DNA from: Azonexaceae bacterium
GTDB lineage: Bacteria > Pseudomonadota > Gammaproteobacteria > Burkholderiales > Rhodocyclaceae
Assembly (NCBI GenBank): GCA_013335535.1
Contig: JAAXVL010000001.1
Location: 17,764-81,763, forward strand
Direction: 5' to 3'
Length of the DNA stretch: 64,000 nucleotides
Below the pieces are notes generated by a model that was not told the DNA's origin, made no database searches, and was given only the letters and a program-made list of their open reading frames with translations. Shown piece after piece: positions 36,622-46,368 of the stretch (the stretch's first letter is position 1; every line of letters begins with the position of its first letter). Both the position numbers and the translations under genes were made by a program.

Positions 36622-36669
36622 GGGACATTTTGTCCATCATCGAGCCAGGTGGGACAAAATGTCCCACCT
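36622..36669. promoter_or_regulatory. Paired palindromic enhancer-like sites
   Basis: GGACATTTTGTCC (in 36622-36635) and GTGGGACAAAATGTCCCAC (36650-36668) share the pattern GGACA-N3-TGTCC. They lie about 60-115 bases upstream of the sigma-54 promoter, where an NtrC-class activator would bind. The centres are about 30 bases apart (three helical turns). Confidence 0.8.
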
Positions 36670-36685
36670 GCAGCGCTCAGCGCAT

Positions 36686-36725
36686 TCGCACGGTCAACCG
36701 GAAAAACAGGCGAAAAACGAAATCC
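36686..36725 (+). repeat. Dispersed motif, copy 13 (intergenic)
   Basis: GCACGGTCAACCGGAAAAA, then CAGGCGAAAAACGAAA. It lies between the DsrE gene and the fdh enhancer-like sites. Confidence 0.85.
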
Positions 36726-36738
36726 GGCCCGGCGGCTG

Positions 36739-37092
36739 TCAGAAGGTGATGACCTTGTCCGCCGCCAGCGTCGCCGCCGCCAGTTCAACCAGGGTGCCAA
36801 TGGTCACGCCGGGAATCTGCGGCAATTCGGCCAGTCCGCGCGCCAGGGCGCAGGTGCGGCAGGAACGGATCTCGACGCCCTGGGTGACGAGCCCCTCGAC
36901 CATGCCCTGCAAGCCGTTGCCGGCACCGTCGACCTGGTTCGGCAAGCCGAGGACCGTGGCATCGGACATCAGAAAAACCTGAACAGCCGGCTTGGCGTCG
37001 CTGCCGACCAGCGCCGTAGCCAGGCGCAGGGCGGACAGGCAGCGTTCGCTACCGTAAGGTGCGGCGTGGATGATGATCAGGATGTTTTGCAT
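36739..37092 (-). CDS. DsrE family protein
   Basis: A protein of 117 residues from the ATG at 37092, with GGAG nine bases upstream. The DsrE/F fold is shown by QNILIIIHAAPYGSERCLSALRLATAL, VQVFLMSDATVLGLP and a Cys pair in EIRSCRTCALARGL near residue 76. It is on the same strand as the fdh operon and 236 bases upstream of it, and follows a 39-codon small ORF. Sulfur handling for the molybdenum cofactor is possible; nothing shows it directly. Confidence 0.88.
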   Translation of the reverse strand: MQNILIIIHAAPYGSERCLSALRLATALVGSDAKPAVQVFLMSDATVLGLPNQVDGAGNGLQGMVEGLVTQGVEIRSCRTCALARGLAELPQIPGVTIGTLVELAAATLAADKVITF

Positions 37093-37117
37093 GGAAAGCT
37101 CCGAAGCGATGCGCTCT

Positions 37118-37237
37118 CTACAGCGCGTTGGCAATCAGGCGGAAGCTGTTCAGCCCCGCCTCCAGGTTCTCGATGATCGCACCGGCCGGTTCATCCGGCT
37201 CGGGCCGGCTGGGTTGCGTCTGGGCCGGTGCGATCAT
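37118..37237 (-). CDS. Candidate small protein, 39 residues
   Basis: ATG-to-TAG frame reading MIAPAQTQPSRPEPDEP...GAIIENLEAGLNSFRLIANAL. By my count about 84 percent of codons end in G or C, as in the real genes around it. The C-terminal half looks like an amphipathic helix. It ends 25 bases before the DsrE start, so both may be cotranscribed. A possible -10 (TGATAT) and -35 (TTGCCG) lie upstream with an 18-base spacer. The ribosome-binding site is weak and no homologue is recognised, so coding is likely but not proven. Confidence 0.5.
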   Translation of the reverse strand: MIAPAQTQPSRPEPDEPAGAIIENLEAGLNSFRLIANAL

Positions 37238-37312
37238 GCCGAAACCCACTACATTTCAATGGAATATCACTGAATGATAACGGAAGACGGCAAACGCCCG
37301 CAGCCGAAACCG

Positions 37313-37352
37313 GTTTCCACGGTGAACCGCAAAAAAGGCCAAAAACCCAAAG
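37313..37352 (+). repeat. Dispersed motif, copy 14 (intergenic)
   Basis: TTCCACGGTGAACCGCAAAAAA, then GGCCAAAAACCCAAA, with two core changes. It lies between the small ORF and the divergent sigma-54 regulator gene. Confidence 0.75.
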
Positions 37353-37408
37353 GTATCGGCTGGTGTGGCGTGCGAAAATCAGCCGAAACACATAATCATT
37401 GATCGCAA

Positions 37409-38767
37409 ATGGACGAGACAACTCCCGACACCCTGGCCGCCACCTGGCAGCAATATTCGGTGCTGATCGTCGATGACGAGCCGGGCATGCAGAGTTTCCT
37501 GCAGCGCGCCCTCAGCAAGCGCTGCGGCGTGGCTGACTGCGCCGGCAGCGTCGAGCAGGCGCAGCCGATGATCGAGCGCCGGCACTACGACCTGGTCGTC
37601 CTCGACATCGCCCTGCCCGGCCTTTCCGGCATCGACTGGTTGCACGAGCTGCGCCAGGAGGGCTACGCCGGCGACGTGGTGCTGATGACCGCCTACGCCG
37701 ACCTCGACACCGCCATCGACGCCCTGCGCGCCGGTGCCGCCGATTTCCTGCTCAAGCCGTTTTCGCTGGCCCAGGTGCTCAATGCCATCCAGCGCTGTTT
37801 CGAACGCTCCCGGCTGGCCCGCGAAAACTTCGTGCTGCGTCGCGAAGTGGGCACCAACTCGGCCGACATCGAAGGGGTGATCGGCCAGTCGGAAGCCATT
37901 TTCAAGGTCTGCGAACGCCTCAAGCGCATCGCCCCGACGCCGGCCACCGTGCTGCTCAGCGGCGAATCCGGGACGGGCAAGGAAGTCGCGGCGCGCGCCC
38001 TGCACCGCATGAGCCCGCGTGCCGGCGGCCCCTTCGTGCCGGTCAATTGTGCGGCGATTTCGGCCGAGCTGATCGAGTCCGAGCTGTTCGGCCACGTCAA
38101 GGGCGCCTACACCGGCGCCGCGCACAGCCGCGAAGGGCTGTTTTACTACGCCCGGGGCGGCACCCTGTTTCTCGACGAAATATCCGAACTGCCGCTCGCC
38201 GCGCAGGCCAAACTGCTCCGCGTGCTCGAAGAAAGACGCATCCGGCCGGTTGGCTCGGAACAGGAAATTGCCGTCGACGTGCGCGTCATCGCCGCCACCA
38301 ATCGCGACCTGAAAGCCGAAGTCGCCGCCCAGCACTTCCGGCCCGACCTCTATTACCGGCTGCAGGTCCTCGAAATCACGCTGCCACCGCTGCGCGAGCG
38401 GCCGGAAGACATCCCGCTGCTGGTCGACCATTTCATGGCCCAGCTCACCCCCGGACTCGGCGTACCGCGGCTCAGCCTCGACGCGCGCACCCTGGCCCGC
38501 ATGGCAGATTACGACTGGCCGGGCAATGTGCGCGAACTGCGCAATCTGGTCGAACGTTCGCTGATCCTCGGCTGGTTCGACATCGGCAACGAACCGGATG
38601 TCGGCGTCGGAGAAGCCGCCGGCAGCAGCGAAACGCTGGAAGCCGTCGAAAAGCGGCACATCCTCGCCGTGCTCGCCGCCTGCGACGGCAACAAATCCGA
38701 AGCCAGCCGCCGCCTCGGCATTTCGCGCAAGACCATGGACCGCAAATGCCAGGCCTGGGGCATGTGA
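37409..38767 (+). CDS. NtrC-family sigma-54 response regulator
   Basis: A protein of 452 residues. The receiver (about residues 15-130) has [16 protein letters not shown] and the phosphoacceptor Asp in [14 protein letters not shown]. The AAA+ domain has Walker A GESGTGKE, the sigma-54 contact loop GAYTGA (Tyr for the usual Phe), [13 protein letters not shown] and an arginine-finger region. The Fis-type HTH ends [16 protein letters not shown]. The gene overlaps the start of its sensor-kinase gene and lies next to the fdh operon, whose promoter is sigma-54 dependent; it is a good candidate activator. Confidence 0.94.
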   Translation: MDETTPDTLAATWQQYSVLIVDDEPGMQSFLQRALSKRCGVADCAGSVEQAQPMIERRHYDLVVLDIALPGLSGIDWLHELRQEGYAGDVVLMTAYADLDTAIDALRAGAADFLLKPFSLAQVLNAIQRCFERSRLARENFVLRREVGTNSADIEGVIGQSEAIFKVCERLKRIAPTPATVLLSGESGTGKEVAARALHRMSPRAGGPFVPVNCAAISAELIESELFGHVKGAYTGAAHSREGLFYYARGGTLFLDEISELPLAAQAKLLRVLEERRIRPVGSEQEIAVDVRVIAATNRDLKAEVAAQHFRPDLYYRLQVLEITLPPLRERPEDIPLLVDHFMAQLTPGLGVPRLSLDARTLARMADYDWPGNVRELRNLVERSLILGWFDIGNEPDVGVGEAAGSSETLEAVEKRHILAVLAACDGNKSEASRRLGISRKTMDRKCQAWGM

Positions 38768-40767
38768 CGCCGCCGGAGACGCCGCCCAGCCGGCGCTCGA
38801 TCCGCACCCGGCTGCTGCTCCTCGCGCTCATCCCGCTCGGTGTTGTGCTGCCCCTGACCATGGCAGCGCTGGCTTACTGGGGCGGCAATTATCTCGACCG
38901 GCTGCTCGTCACCAAGGTGCGCTCCGACCTCGCCGTTGCCCATGGCTACTTCGAGCGGGTGGCCGACGGTGTTGGCCGTTCGGTGGCCAGCCTGGCCACC
39001 TCCGAGCGGCTGGCGCGGGCGTTGCGCAACACCGGCAACCAGCAGGAAACGAGCGTAGCCAGGCTGCTCGATTCGACGCAAGAGGAATACAAACTCGATT
39101 TTTTGGACTTTTTCGACGTTGACCGTGGCAAACGGGATGCCGCCACCTGGTCGGTCATCGCCACGGCGCTGGCCGGCAAGGCAAGCACCGAAACCGAAGT
39201 GTTCACCGCCCTGCAGCTGTTCACGATCAGCCCCGAACTGGCTGCCCGCGCCCGCACCAGCATCGTGGCCACACCGAATGCCCGCCCCGACCCGCGCGAA
39301 GCTGAAACACGCGGCCTGGTCATCCATTCCGCTGCCCCGGTGCACGATGCCGACGGCCGGTTGATCGGCGTCCTGACCGGCGGCGTGCTGCTCAACAAGA
39401 ATCTCGATTTCATCGACCGCCTCAACGCCATCGTCTACCCCGAAGGTGCCCTGCCCTTCGGCAGCGCCGGTACGGCCACGCTCTTCCTCGACGACGTGCG
39501 CGTCGCCACCAATGTCCGGCTCTTTGGCGACACGCGGGCCATCGGCACCCGTGTCTCGCAGGCTGTCTACAACACCGTGCTCGGCGCCGGCCAGACCTGG
39601 CTCGACCGCGCCTTCGTCGTCAGCGACTGGTACGTCTCGGCCTACGAACCGCTGCTCGACAGCCGCCAGCAGCGCATCGGCATGCTCTACGTCGGCTTCC
39701 TCGAAGGCCCCTTCCTCGATGCCCGCAAACAGGCCTTTGCCGTCGTCATCGTGCTCTTCGCGCTGGCCATGCTCATCGCCGGCGTCTTCGCCGTGCTCTG
39801 GGCACGCCGCGTTTTCAAGCCGATCGAGCGCATGCACGCGACCATGCACGCCATCGAAAACGGCGAGGCCGGGGCCCGGGTCGGCACGGTGACCAGCCAG
39901 GACGAACTGGGCATCGTCGCCGCCCATTTCGACCGTCTGCTCGATCGCCTGCAGGCCCAGGCCACGTCGCTCAAGCGCTGGGGCGAGTCGCTTGACGCCA
40001 AGGTGGCGGCCCGCACGGCCGAGCTGGAACAGGCCGTGGCCGACCTCAAGGCCGCCCAGTCGCAACTGGTCATGAACGAAAAACTGGCGGCTATCGGCCA
40101 GCTCACAGCCGGCATCGCCCACGAAATCAACAACCCGATAGCTGTCATCCAGGGCAACCTCGACGTCCTGCGCGACCTGCTCGGCCCGCAGGCCGAACCC
40201 GTGGCGCCGGAAATCAGGCTGATCCACGAGCAGGTCCAGCGCATCCGCCTCATCGTCGCCAAGCTGCTGCAATTCGCCCGCCCGCAGGATTACGTCGGCT
40301 ATCTGGAGCCGACCGATCCGGCTCAGCTCATCCAGGATAGCCTGCTGCTCGTCCGCCACCTGTTGAAGACCGGCAATATCGCCATCGAACAGCATGTCGA
40401 TTCAGCCCGCCAGATCATTTGCAACAAGAACGAGTTGCAGCAAGTCGTCATCAACCTGCTGGTCAATGCCATTCAGGCCATGCCCGACGGCGGCGTGCTC
40501 AGGATCGCCGTCGAGGACTGGGACGAGGCCGACATGCCGCTCGGCATCAGCCTCCATGTCGAGGATTCCGGGCCAGGCATCAGCCAGGCCGACCTCGAGC
40601 GCCTGTTCGAACCCTTCTTCACAGCCAAGAAACCGGGCGGCAACGGCCTCGGGCTGTGGGTCAGCAAGAACCTCATCGAGCGCTACGGCGGCCGTCTGAC
40701 GGCCAGCAGCATCCCCGGCAAAGGCGCCCGCTTCACGGTCTGGCTGCGCTGCGAGCCGCTGGCCTGA
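38764..40767 (+). CDS. Cache-domain sensor histidine kinase
   Basis: A protein of 667 residues from a GTG that overlaps the regulator stop codon (ATGTGA). A first membrane helix (about residues 17-42, LLLLALIPLGVVLPLTMAALAY) and a second (about 322-345) bracket a large periplasmic Cache-type sensor. Then come a HAMP region, the H box GQLTAGIAHEINNPIAVIQGN near residue 455, the N box VVINLLVNAIQAMPDGG and G boxes DSGPGISQ and GNGLGLWVSKNL. It pairs with the upstream sigma-54 regulator. A dispersed-motif copy in the sensor part reads FFDVDRGKRDA. The signal is unknown; formate or another small acid is a guess. Confidence 0.92.
   Translation: MTPPETPPSRRSIRTRLLLLALIPLGVVLPLTMAALAYWGGNYLDRLLVTKVRSDLAVAHGYFERVADGVGRSVASLATSERLARALRNTGNQQETSVARLLDSTQEEYKLDFLDFFDVDRGKRDAATWSVIATALAGKASTETEVFTALQLFTISPELAARARTSIVATPNARPDPREAETRGLVIHSAAPVHDADGRLIGVLTGGVLLNKNLDFIDRLNAIVYPEGALPFGSAGTATLFLDDVRVATNVRLFGDTRAIGTRVSQAVYNTVLGAGQTWLDRAFVVSDWYVSAYEPLLDSRQQRIGMLYVGFLEGPFLDARKQAFAVVIVLFALAMLIAGVFAVLWARRVFKPIERMHATMHAIENGEAGARVGTVTSQDELGIVAAHFDRLLDRLQAQATSLKRWGESLDAKVAARTAELEQAVADLKAAQSQLVMNEKLAAIGQLTAGIAHEINNPIAVIQGNLDVLRDLLGPQAEPVAPEIRLIHEQVQRIRLIVAKLLQFARPQDYVGYLEPTDPAQLIQDSLLLVRHLLKTGNIAIEQHVDSARQIICNKNELQQVVINLLVNAIQAMPDGGVLRIAVEDWDEADMPLGISLHVEDSGPGISQADLERLFEPFFTAKKPGGNGLGLWVSKNLIERYGGRLTASSIPGKGARFTVWLRCEPLA
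39095..39129 (-). repeat. Dispersed motif, copy 15 (in kinase gene, antisense)
   Basis: On the minus strand GCCACGGTCAACGTCGAAAAA, then GTCCAAAAAATCGA. The core is altered after GTCAAC, but both A-tracts are kept. In the gene sense it reads FFDVDRG. Confidence 0.7.
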
Positions 40768-40886
40768 GCGCGACCAGGCAGCAAAACAAAGCGGCCAAAC
40801 AGCGCACCGCCCCCCCGGATAACACCCAGTCATATTTACACGACACAGCCGGCATGGGACATTCGTCGAAAACAAGGATTCCCAAC

Positions 40887-42446
40887 ATGTCCCGCCCCCG
40901 TTTTCGCCCCACGCTCCTGATTCTGCTCGCCGCCTGGCTGGGCATCATTGCCATCGTCACGTACACGCTGTGGTCGGCGGAAATCAACCGCTGGGAAGCC
41001 AAATTCGACGTCGATGCCCGCCTCCTGGTCAGCGACATCAAGCAAAAGCTCGACACCAACGAAGCCGTCCTCGCCGGGCTTTCCGCCTTCCTTCAGGCCG
41101 TGGACCGCAACGATACCGACTCGACCATGCGCTACGCCGCCTCAGCGGCCTCGGCCTATCCCCACATTTACATGATCGAGGTCGCTAGCAAGCTCAATGT
41201 CGCCGGCGAAGCCGCATTCACCGCCTCTCTGCGCAAGAAATGGCGGGCCGATTTCGCCCTCAAGGATTTCGCCGAAATCACCGGGCGCGGGCTGCAAAAC
41301 GACGTCCGGAAGAACATCACCTGGCCCATCCTCTTCCTCTATCCATCGTTGCCCGAAGCTCAGCCCATTTACGGCGTGCGTCTGGAAACGGTCGACTATT
41401 TGTCGCGGACGGTGGCCCTTGCCCAGGGCAACGTCAAACCGGTCGTTTCGCCCGTGTTCACGATGTTCGAGGGTGGCACGGCCTACATCCTGCTCCAGGA
41501 AGTCAAACGCTCGGCCGGCAAGGCACCACCCGAACTCAATTTCTTCGGCGACACGATGCTGGCCATGCTGCTCATCAACACCCAGGCGCTCATTCCGGCC
41601 CGCAGCAAGGAGGCCGATTACGCCAACATCAGCGTTTCAACCTTCATCGTTTCGCCCGGCAATCCGGAGACGCTACTCTTCGAGCAAAATGCGCCCGAAG
41701 CCGGCGGCCTCGAGCGCCTGCTCCTGCCGAATTTCGCGCGCCAGCTGAGCATCGACAATTCCTCGCAGCCGACGCAGATACGCTTTACCCGCCAGTTGCT
41801 GTGGGGCGATTTCCTGCACACCGAGAAGCTCATGATCCTGCTCCTGCTCGGTGCTGCCCTGCTCGTCGTACCCTGGGTGACCATCCGCCACTACCTGAGC
41901 CTCGACCGCGCCGAAGTCGAGCAGGAGCGCTCGGCCTACCTGGCCACGCACGACCTGCTGACCAACCTGCCCAACCGTTTCCTGTTCGCCGACCGCTTCG
42001 AACACGCCTTGCGCAACTGGCAACGCAACGGCCAGTCGTTTGCCCTGATGCTGGCCGATCTCGATCATTTCAAGGACATCAATGACCGGCATGGCCACGA
42101 CGTTGGCGATCAGGTGCTGGTGGCCTGCGCCAGCCGCATGGCCGGCGAACTCCGCAGCTGCGACACGGTGGCCCGCCATGGCGGCGACGAATTCGTCATT
42201 CTGCTCGCCAACGTGCAGGACCCCGACGATGCACAAAATGTCGGCAAGAAACTGCTGGCCGCGGTGGCTGCGCCCATCGAAACGACGGCAGGTGTGGTCC
42301 AGTTGTCGTGCAGCATCGGCATTGCCATTTGCCCGGCGCACGGGGTCAATCTCGACGTGCTGCGCAAAGCGGCGGACGTCGCCATGTATGAGGCCAAGGA
42401 TCACGGGCGCAACGGGGTTTCCGTCTTTACCGGCAAGGCCACGTGA
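40887..42446 (+). CDS. CHASE-domain diguanylate cyclase
   Basis: A protein of 519 residues; the ATG at 40887 has AAGGA upstream. A first membrane helix (about residues 8-30) precedes a periplasmic CHASE-type sensor (residues about 35-300), then a second helix (LMILLLLGAALLVVPWV) near residue 320. The GGDEF domain has HDLLTNLPNRFLF, LADLDHFKDINDRHGHDVGD and RHGGDEFVILL, plus an RSCD inhibitory site five residues before GGDEF. It should make c-di-GMP in response to an external ligand. It opposes the HD-GYP enzymes encoded earlier in the window. Confidence 0.93.
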   Translation: MSRPRFRPTLLILLAAWLGIIAIVTYTLWSAEINRWEAKFDVDARLLVSDIKQKLDTNEAVLAGLSAFLQAVDRNDTDSTMRYAASAASAYPHIYMIEVASKLNVAGEAAFTASLRKKWRADFALKDFAEITGRGLQNDVRKNITWPILFLYPSLPEAQPIYGVRLETVDYLSRTVALAQGNVKPVVSPVFTMFEGGTAYILLQEVKRSAGKAPPELNFFGDTMLAMLLINTQALIPARSKEADYANISVSTFIVSPGNPETLLFEQNAPEAGGLERLLLPNFARQLSIDNSSQPTQIRFTRQLLWGDFLHTEKLMILLLLGAALLVVPWVTIRHYLSLDRAEVEQERSAYLATHDLLTNLPNRFLFADRFEHALRNWQRNGQSFALMLADLDHFKDINDRHGHDVGDQVLVACASRMAGELRSCDTVARHGGDEFVILLANVQDPDDAQNVGKKLLAAVAAPIETTAGVVQLSCSIGIAICPAHGVNLDVLRKAADVAMYEAKDHGRNGVSVFTGKAT

Positions 42447-42541
42447 GTTTCCGGGCGGGCAGCCAAGCATAAAATCAGCCTTTTCCGCAAAATCAGACGC
42501 TTAACCTTGGCATCTGGCGGCGCGGCCGGTAAACTACGCGT

Positions 42542-42622
42542 TCTGCCGAGGAGCGCTGCGACCCTTTTCATGCTTTTGCGTGAATTCCGGGGCCAGGCTC
42601 GGCAATGTTCAACGGCGCTCGC
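42542..42622 (+). promoter_or_regulatory. S-adenosylhomocysteine (SAH) riboswitch
   Basis: It contains the conserved blocks CCGAGGAGCGCTGCGACC, GCCAGGCTCGGCA and AACGGCGCTCGC. P1 pairs TGCCGAG (42544-42550) with CTCGGCA (42598-42604), and GAGCGC can pair with GCGCTC to form the pseudoknot. It lies 80 bases upstream of metH, the usual target. Confidence 0.92.
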
Positions 42623-42686
42623 AAACCTAAATTTCACAAGCCGGTTTGCGACGCCGTTTTCTGTTGGCGTCCCTGGTGTTATTTGC

Positions 42687-42696
42687 TCTGCCGAGG
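42687..42696 (+). promoter_or_regulatory. Second TCTGCCGAGG copy at the metH ribosome-binding site
   Basis: This 10-base sequence is identical to the 5' strand of riboswitch stem P1 (42542-42551) and includes the metH Shine-Dalgarno region. The 3' strand CTCGGCA (42598-42604) could pair with either copy, so it can act as an anti-SD when SAH is absent. Confidence 0.65.
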
Positions 42697-42702
42697 TGAT
42701 CC

Positions 42703-45700
42703 ATGCAGCCTGACCGTACCGCCGAACTTTCCGCCCTGCTTGCCCACAAGATGCTCGTCCTCGACGGCGCCATGGGCACCATGATCCAGCGTCACGGATT
42801 GCAGGAAGCCGATTACCGCGGCGAGCGCTTCGCCAATCACGCCCACGACCTCAAGGGCAACAACGACCTGCTGGTGCTGACCCGACCCGATATCATCGGC
42901 GGCATCCACCGCGAGTACCTCGAAGCCGGCGCCGACATCCTCGAGACCTGCACCTTCAACTCGACCGCCGTGTCGCAGGCCGACTACAAGCTCGAGCCCA
43001 TCGTCTATGAGCTCAACCACGCCGGTGCCGCCCTGGCCCGCCAGTTGTGCGACGAGTTCACAGCCGCCAACCGGGCCAAGCCGCGCTTCGTCGCCGGCGT
43101 TCTCGGTCCGACCAGCCGCACAGCCTCGATCTCGCCCGACGTCAATGACCCCGGCTACCGCAACGTGAGCTTCGACGCGCTGGTCACCGATTACCTCGAA
43201 GCGATCCGCGGCCTGACCGACGGTGGTGCCGACATCCTGCTCGTCGAAACCATTTTCGACACGCTCAACGCCAAGGCTGCGCTGTTCGCCATCGAGAAGT
43301 TCTTCGACGCCGCCGGCCGGCGCTGGCCGGTCATGATTTCCGGCACGATTACCGACGCCTCCGGCCGCACGCTGTCCGGCCAGACGGCCGAAGCCTTCTG
43401 GAATTCGCTCAACCACATCAAGCCGGTCAGCTTCGGCCTCAACTGCGCGCTCGGCGCCAAGGAACTGCGCCAGTACGTCGAGGAACTGTCGCGCGTCTGC
43501 GACTGCTACGTCTCGGCCCACCCTAACGCCGGCCTGCCCAACGCCTTCGGCGGCTATGACGAAACGGCCGACATGCTGGCCGATGAAATCGAGAGCTGGG
43601 CCAAGGCCGGCATCGTCAATATCGTCGGCGGCTGCTGCGGCACCTCGCCCGAGCACATCAAGGCCATCGCTGAACGCGTTGCCACGGTGAACCCGAGAAA
43701 AGTGCCGAAAATCGAAAAGAAGCTGCGTCTGTCCGGGCTGGAACCGTTCAACGTCGGCGCCGATTCGCTTTACGTAAACGTCGGCGAACGGACCAACGTC
43801 ACCGGTTCGAAGGCTTTCGCCCGGATGATTCTCGAAGGCCGCTTCGACGACGCGCTGGCCGTCGCCCGCCAGCAGGTCGAGAACGGCGCGCAGGTCATCG
43901 ACATCAACATGGACGAGGCGATGCTCGATTCGGTCGCCGCCATGGACCGCTTCCTCAAGCTCATCGCCTCGGAACCGGACATTTCGCGCGTGCCGATCAT
44001 GATCGACTCGTCGAAATGGGAAGTCATCGAAGCCGGCCTCAAGTGCATCCAGGGCAAGGGCATCGTCAATTCGATCTCGATGAAGGAAGGCGAAGCCAAG
44101 TTCATCGAACACGCCCGTCTCGCCCGCCGCTACGGCGCGGCGGTCATCGTCATGGCCTTCGACGAGAAGGGCCAGGCCGACACGTTCGCCCGCAAGACTG
44201 AAATCTCGAAACGCGCCTACGACCTGCTGCTGAGCATCGGCTTCCCGGCCGAAGACATCATCTTCGACCCGAACATTTTCGCCATCGCCACCGGCATTTC
44301 GGAACACGACAACTACGCTGTCGATTTCATCAATTCGGTACGCTGGATCAAGGAAAACCTGCCGCACGCCCACATTTCCGGCGGCGTTTCCAACGTTTCG
44401 TTCAGCTTCCGCGGCAACGACGCCGTGCGCGAGGCGATCCACACCGTTTTCCTCTATCACGCCATCAAGGCCGGCATGACCATGGGCATCGTCAATGCCG
44501 GCATGCTCGGCATCTACGACGATCTGGAGCCCGAGTTGCGCCAGAAGGTTGAGGACGTCGTCCTCAACCGCAACCCGAACGCCGGCGAAGCGCTGGTCGA
44601 CTTCGCCCAGACCGTGAAAGAAGGCAAGGCCAAGGACACCGGGCCGGATCTTTCGTGGCGCGAGCAGTCCGTGGAAAAACGCCTGGAGCATGCGTTGATC
44701 AAGGGCATCACCGATTTCGTCGTGGCCGACACCGAAGAAGTCCGTGCCCAGCTCGAAGCCGAAGGCAAGCCGCCGCTCGCCGTCATCGAAGGCCCGCTGA
44801 TGGCCGGCATGAACCACGTCGGGGACCTCTTCGGCGCCGGCAAGATGTTCCTGCCGCAGGTGGTCAAATCCGCCCGCGTCATGAAACAGGCCGTCGCCCA
44901 CCTGCTGCCCTACATCGAAGCCGAGAAGTCACGGACCGGTCTCGGTTCCAAGGGCAAGATCCTGATGGCCACGGTCAAGGGCGACGTGCATGACATCGGC
45001 AAGAACATCGTCGGCGTCGTACTTGGCTGCAATGGCTACGACGTCGTCGACCTCGGTGTCATGGTTTCCTGCGACAACATCCTGAAGGCGGCGCTCGAGC
45101 ATCGCGTCGACATCATCGGCCTGTCCGGCCTGATCACCCCGTCGCTCGAGGAAATGGCCCACGTCGCCAGCGAAATGCAGCGCCTGAACATGAAGCAGCC
45201 GCTGCTCATCGGCGGCGCGACGACCAGCCGTGCCCACACGGCGATCAAGATCGCCCCCAACACCGATGGCGCCGTCGTCTATGTGCCCGATGCCTCGCGT
45301 GCCGTCGGCGTCGCTACCAAGCTGCTTTCGGCCGATCAGCGCGAGGGCTACATGGCCGAGATCGTTGCCGAGTACAAGGCCGTGCGCGCCGAACACGCCG
45401 GCCGCAAGGGGGCCACGATGGTGACGCTGGAAGAGGCCCGCGCCAACCGTTTCACGTGGAACGAGACGTTCTCGCCGACCATCCCGAAACAGCTCGGGCT
45501 GCAGACGCTCAACCCGAGTCTGGCCGACCTGGCGCTGCTCATCGACTGGACGCCTTTCTTCCAGAGTTGGGATCTGGCCGGCCGCTATCCGGCCATCCTC
45601 GAAAACGAAACGGTCGGCGAAACGGCCCGTCAGTTATTCGACGATGCCAAAAAAATGCTGGCCCGGATCATCGATGAAAACTGGCTGTCGGCCAGAGCCG

Positions 45701-46365
45701 TCTTCGGTCTGTATCCTGCCAGCGCCGAGAATGAAGACATCATCATTTACGCCGACGAGTCACGGACCACCGAACTCACACGCTGGGTCGGCCTGCGCCA
45801 GCAGCACAAACAGCCCAAAGGCCGCTTCAATCTGGCCCTCGCCGATTTTGTCGGACAGCGCGATTACGTCGGTGCCTTTGCCGTGACCGCCGGCCACCGC
45901 ATCGACGAACGTGTCGCCGCCTTCGAGGCTGCCAACGACGACTACTCGGCGATCATGCTCAAGTCGCTAGCCGACCGCCTGGCCGAAGCGGCCGCCGAAT
46001 GGCTGCACCTGCAGATCCGCACCCAGTACTGGGGCTATGCCAACGATGAAGCGCTCACCAACAATGAGCTGATCGACGAGCAATACAAAGGCATTCGCCC
46101 CGCCCCCGGCTACCCGGCCTGCCCGGATCACACGGCCAAACGCGAGTTGTTCGCCCTGCTCGATGCGCCGGGCAATGCCGGCATGGAGCTGACCGAGTCC
46201 TGCGCCATGACGCCGGCCGCGGCGGTCTCCGGCTTCTACATCGGGCATCCGGCCGCCAGCTACTTCGCCATTCCGAAAATCGGGCGCGATCAGCTCGAGG
46301 ACTGGGCCCGGCGCAAAAATATGTCGATCAAGGATGCTGAATACTGGCTGGCGCCGCTGCTGTAA
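42703..46365 (+). CDS. metH: Cobalamin-dependent methionine synthase MetH
   Basis: A protein of 1220 residues with all four modules: homocysteine-binding ([16 protein letters not shown], zinc ligands in NCALGAKEL and [12 protein letters not shown]), methyltetrahydrofolate-binding ([17 protein letters not shown]), B12-binding with the DxHxxG motif ([20 protein letters not shown]) and the SAM activation domain ([19 protein letters not shown]). It makes methionine from homocysteine. An SAH riboswitch controls it. GAGGTGATCC precedes the ATG. The dispersed motif lies in the linker after the first module as [10 protein letters not shown]. Confidence 0.97.
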   Translation: MQPDRTAELSALLAHKMLVLDGAMGTMIQRHGLQEADYRGERFANHAHDLKGNNDLLVLTRPDIIGGIHREYLEAGADILETCTFNSTAVSQADYKLEPIVYELNHAGAALARQLCDEFTAANRAKPRFVAGVLGPTSRTASISPDVNDPGYRNVSFDALVTDYLEAIRGLTDGGADILLVETIFDTLNAKAALFAIEKFFDAAGRRWPVMISGTITDASGRTLSGQTAEAFWNSLNHIKPVSFGLNCALGAKELRQYVEELSRVCDCYVSAHPNAGLPNAFGGYDETADMLADEIESWAKAGIVNIVGGCCGTSPEHIKAIAERVATVNPRKVPKIEKKLRLSGLEPFNVGADSLYVNVGERTNVTGSKAFARMILEGRFDDALAVARQQVENGAQVIDINMDEAMLDSVAAMDRFLKLIASEPDISRVPIMIDSSKWEVIEAGLKCIQGKGIVNSISMKEGEAKFIEHARLARRYGAAVIVMAFDEKGQADTFARKTEISKRAYDLLLSIGFPAEDIIFDPNIFAIATGISEHDNYAVDFINSVRWIKENLPHAHISGGVSNVSFSFRGNDAVREAIHTVFLYHAIKAGMTMGIVNAGMLGIYDDLEPELRQKVEDVVLNRNPNAGEALVDFAQTVKEGKAKDTGPDLSWREQSVEKRLEHALIKGITDFVVADTEEVRAQLEAEGKPPLAVIEGPLMAGMNHVGDLFGAGKMFLPQVVKSARVMKQAVAHLLPYIEAEKSRTGLGSKGKILMATVKGDVHDIGKNIVGVVLGCNGYDVVDLGVMVSCDNILKAALEHRVDIIGLSGLITPSLEEMAHVASEMQRLNMKQPLLIGGATTSRAHTAIKIAPNTDGAVVYVPDASRAVGVATKLLSADQREGYMAEIVAEYKAVRAEHAGRKGATMVTLEEARANRFTWNETFSPTIPKQLGLQTLNPSLADLALLIDWTPFFQSWDLAGRYPAILENETVGETARQLFDDAKKMLARIIDENWLSARAVFGLYPASAENEDIIIYADESRTTELTRWVGLRQQHKQPKGRFNLALADFVGQRDYVGAFAVTAGHRIDERVAAFEAANDDYSAIMLKSLADRLAEAAAEWLHLQIRTQYWGYANDEALTNNELIDEQYKGIRPAPGYPACPDHTAKRELFALLDAPGNAGMELTESCAMTPAAAVSGFYIGHPAASYFAIPKIGRDQLEDWARRKNMSIKDAEYWLAPLL
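43679..43720 (+). repeat. Dispersed motif, copy 16 (in metH)
   Basis: TTGCCACGGTGAACCCGAGAAAA, then GTGCCGAAAATCGAAAA. The core has small changes but both A-tracts are present. It is read in frame as ATVNPRK in an inter-domain linker. Confidence 0.6.
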
Positions 46366-46368
46366 TTC

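Noticed and set aside
42679..44901. Long antisense frame (740 codons) opposite metH
   Set aside because: It is a mirror of the high-GC metH codons; metH has complete domain motifs and a riboswitch, and the antisense protein has no recognisable domain.
44963..44982. CCACGGTCAAGG in metH, as a motif copy
   Set aside because: Only the first ten bases match, no A-tract follows, and the text encodes the conserved [12 protein letters not shown]12 motif.
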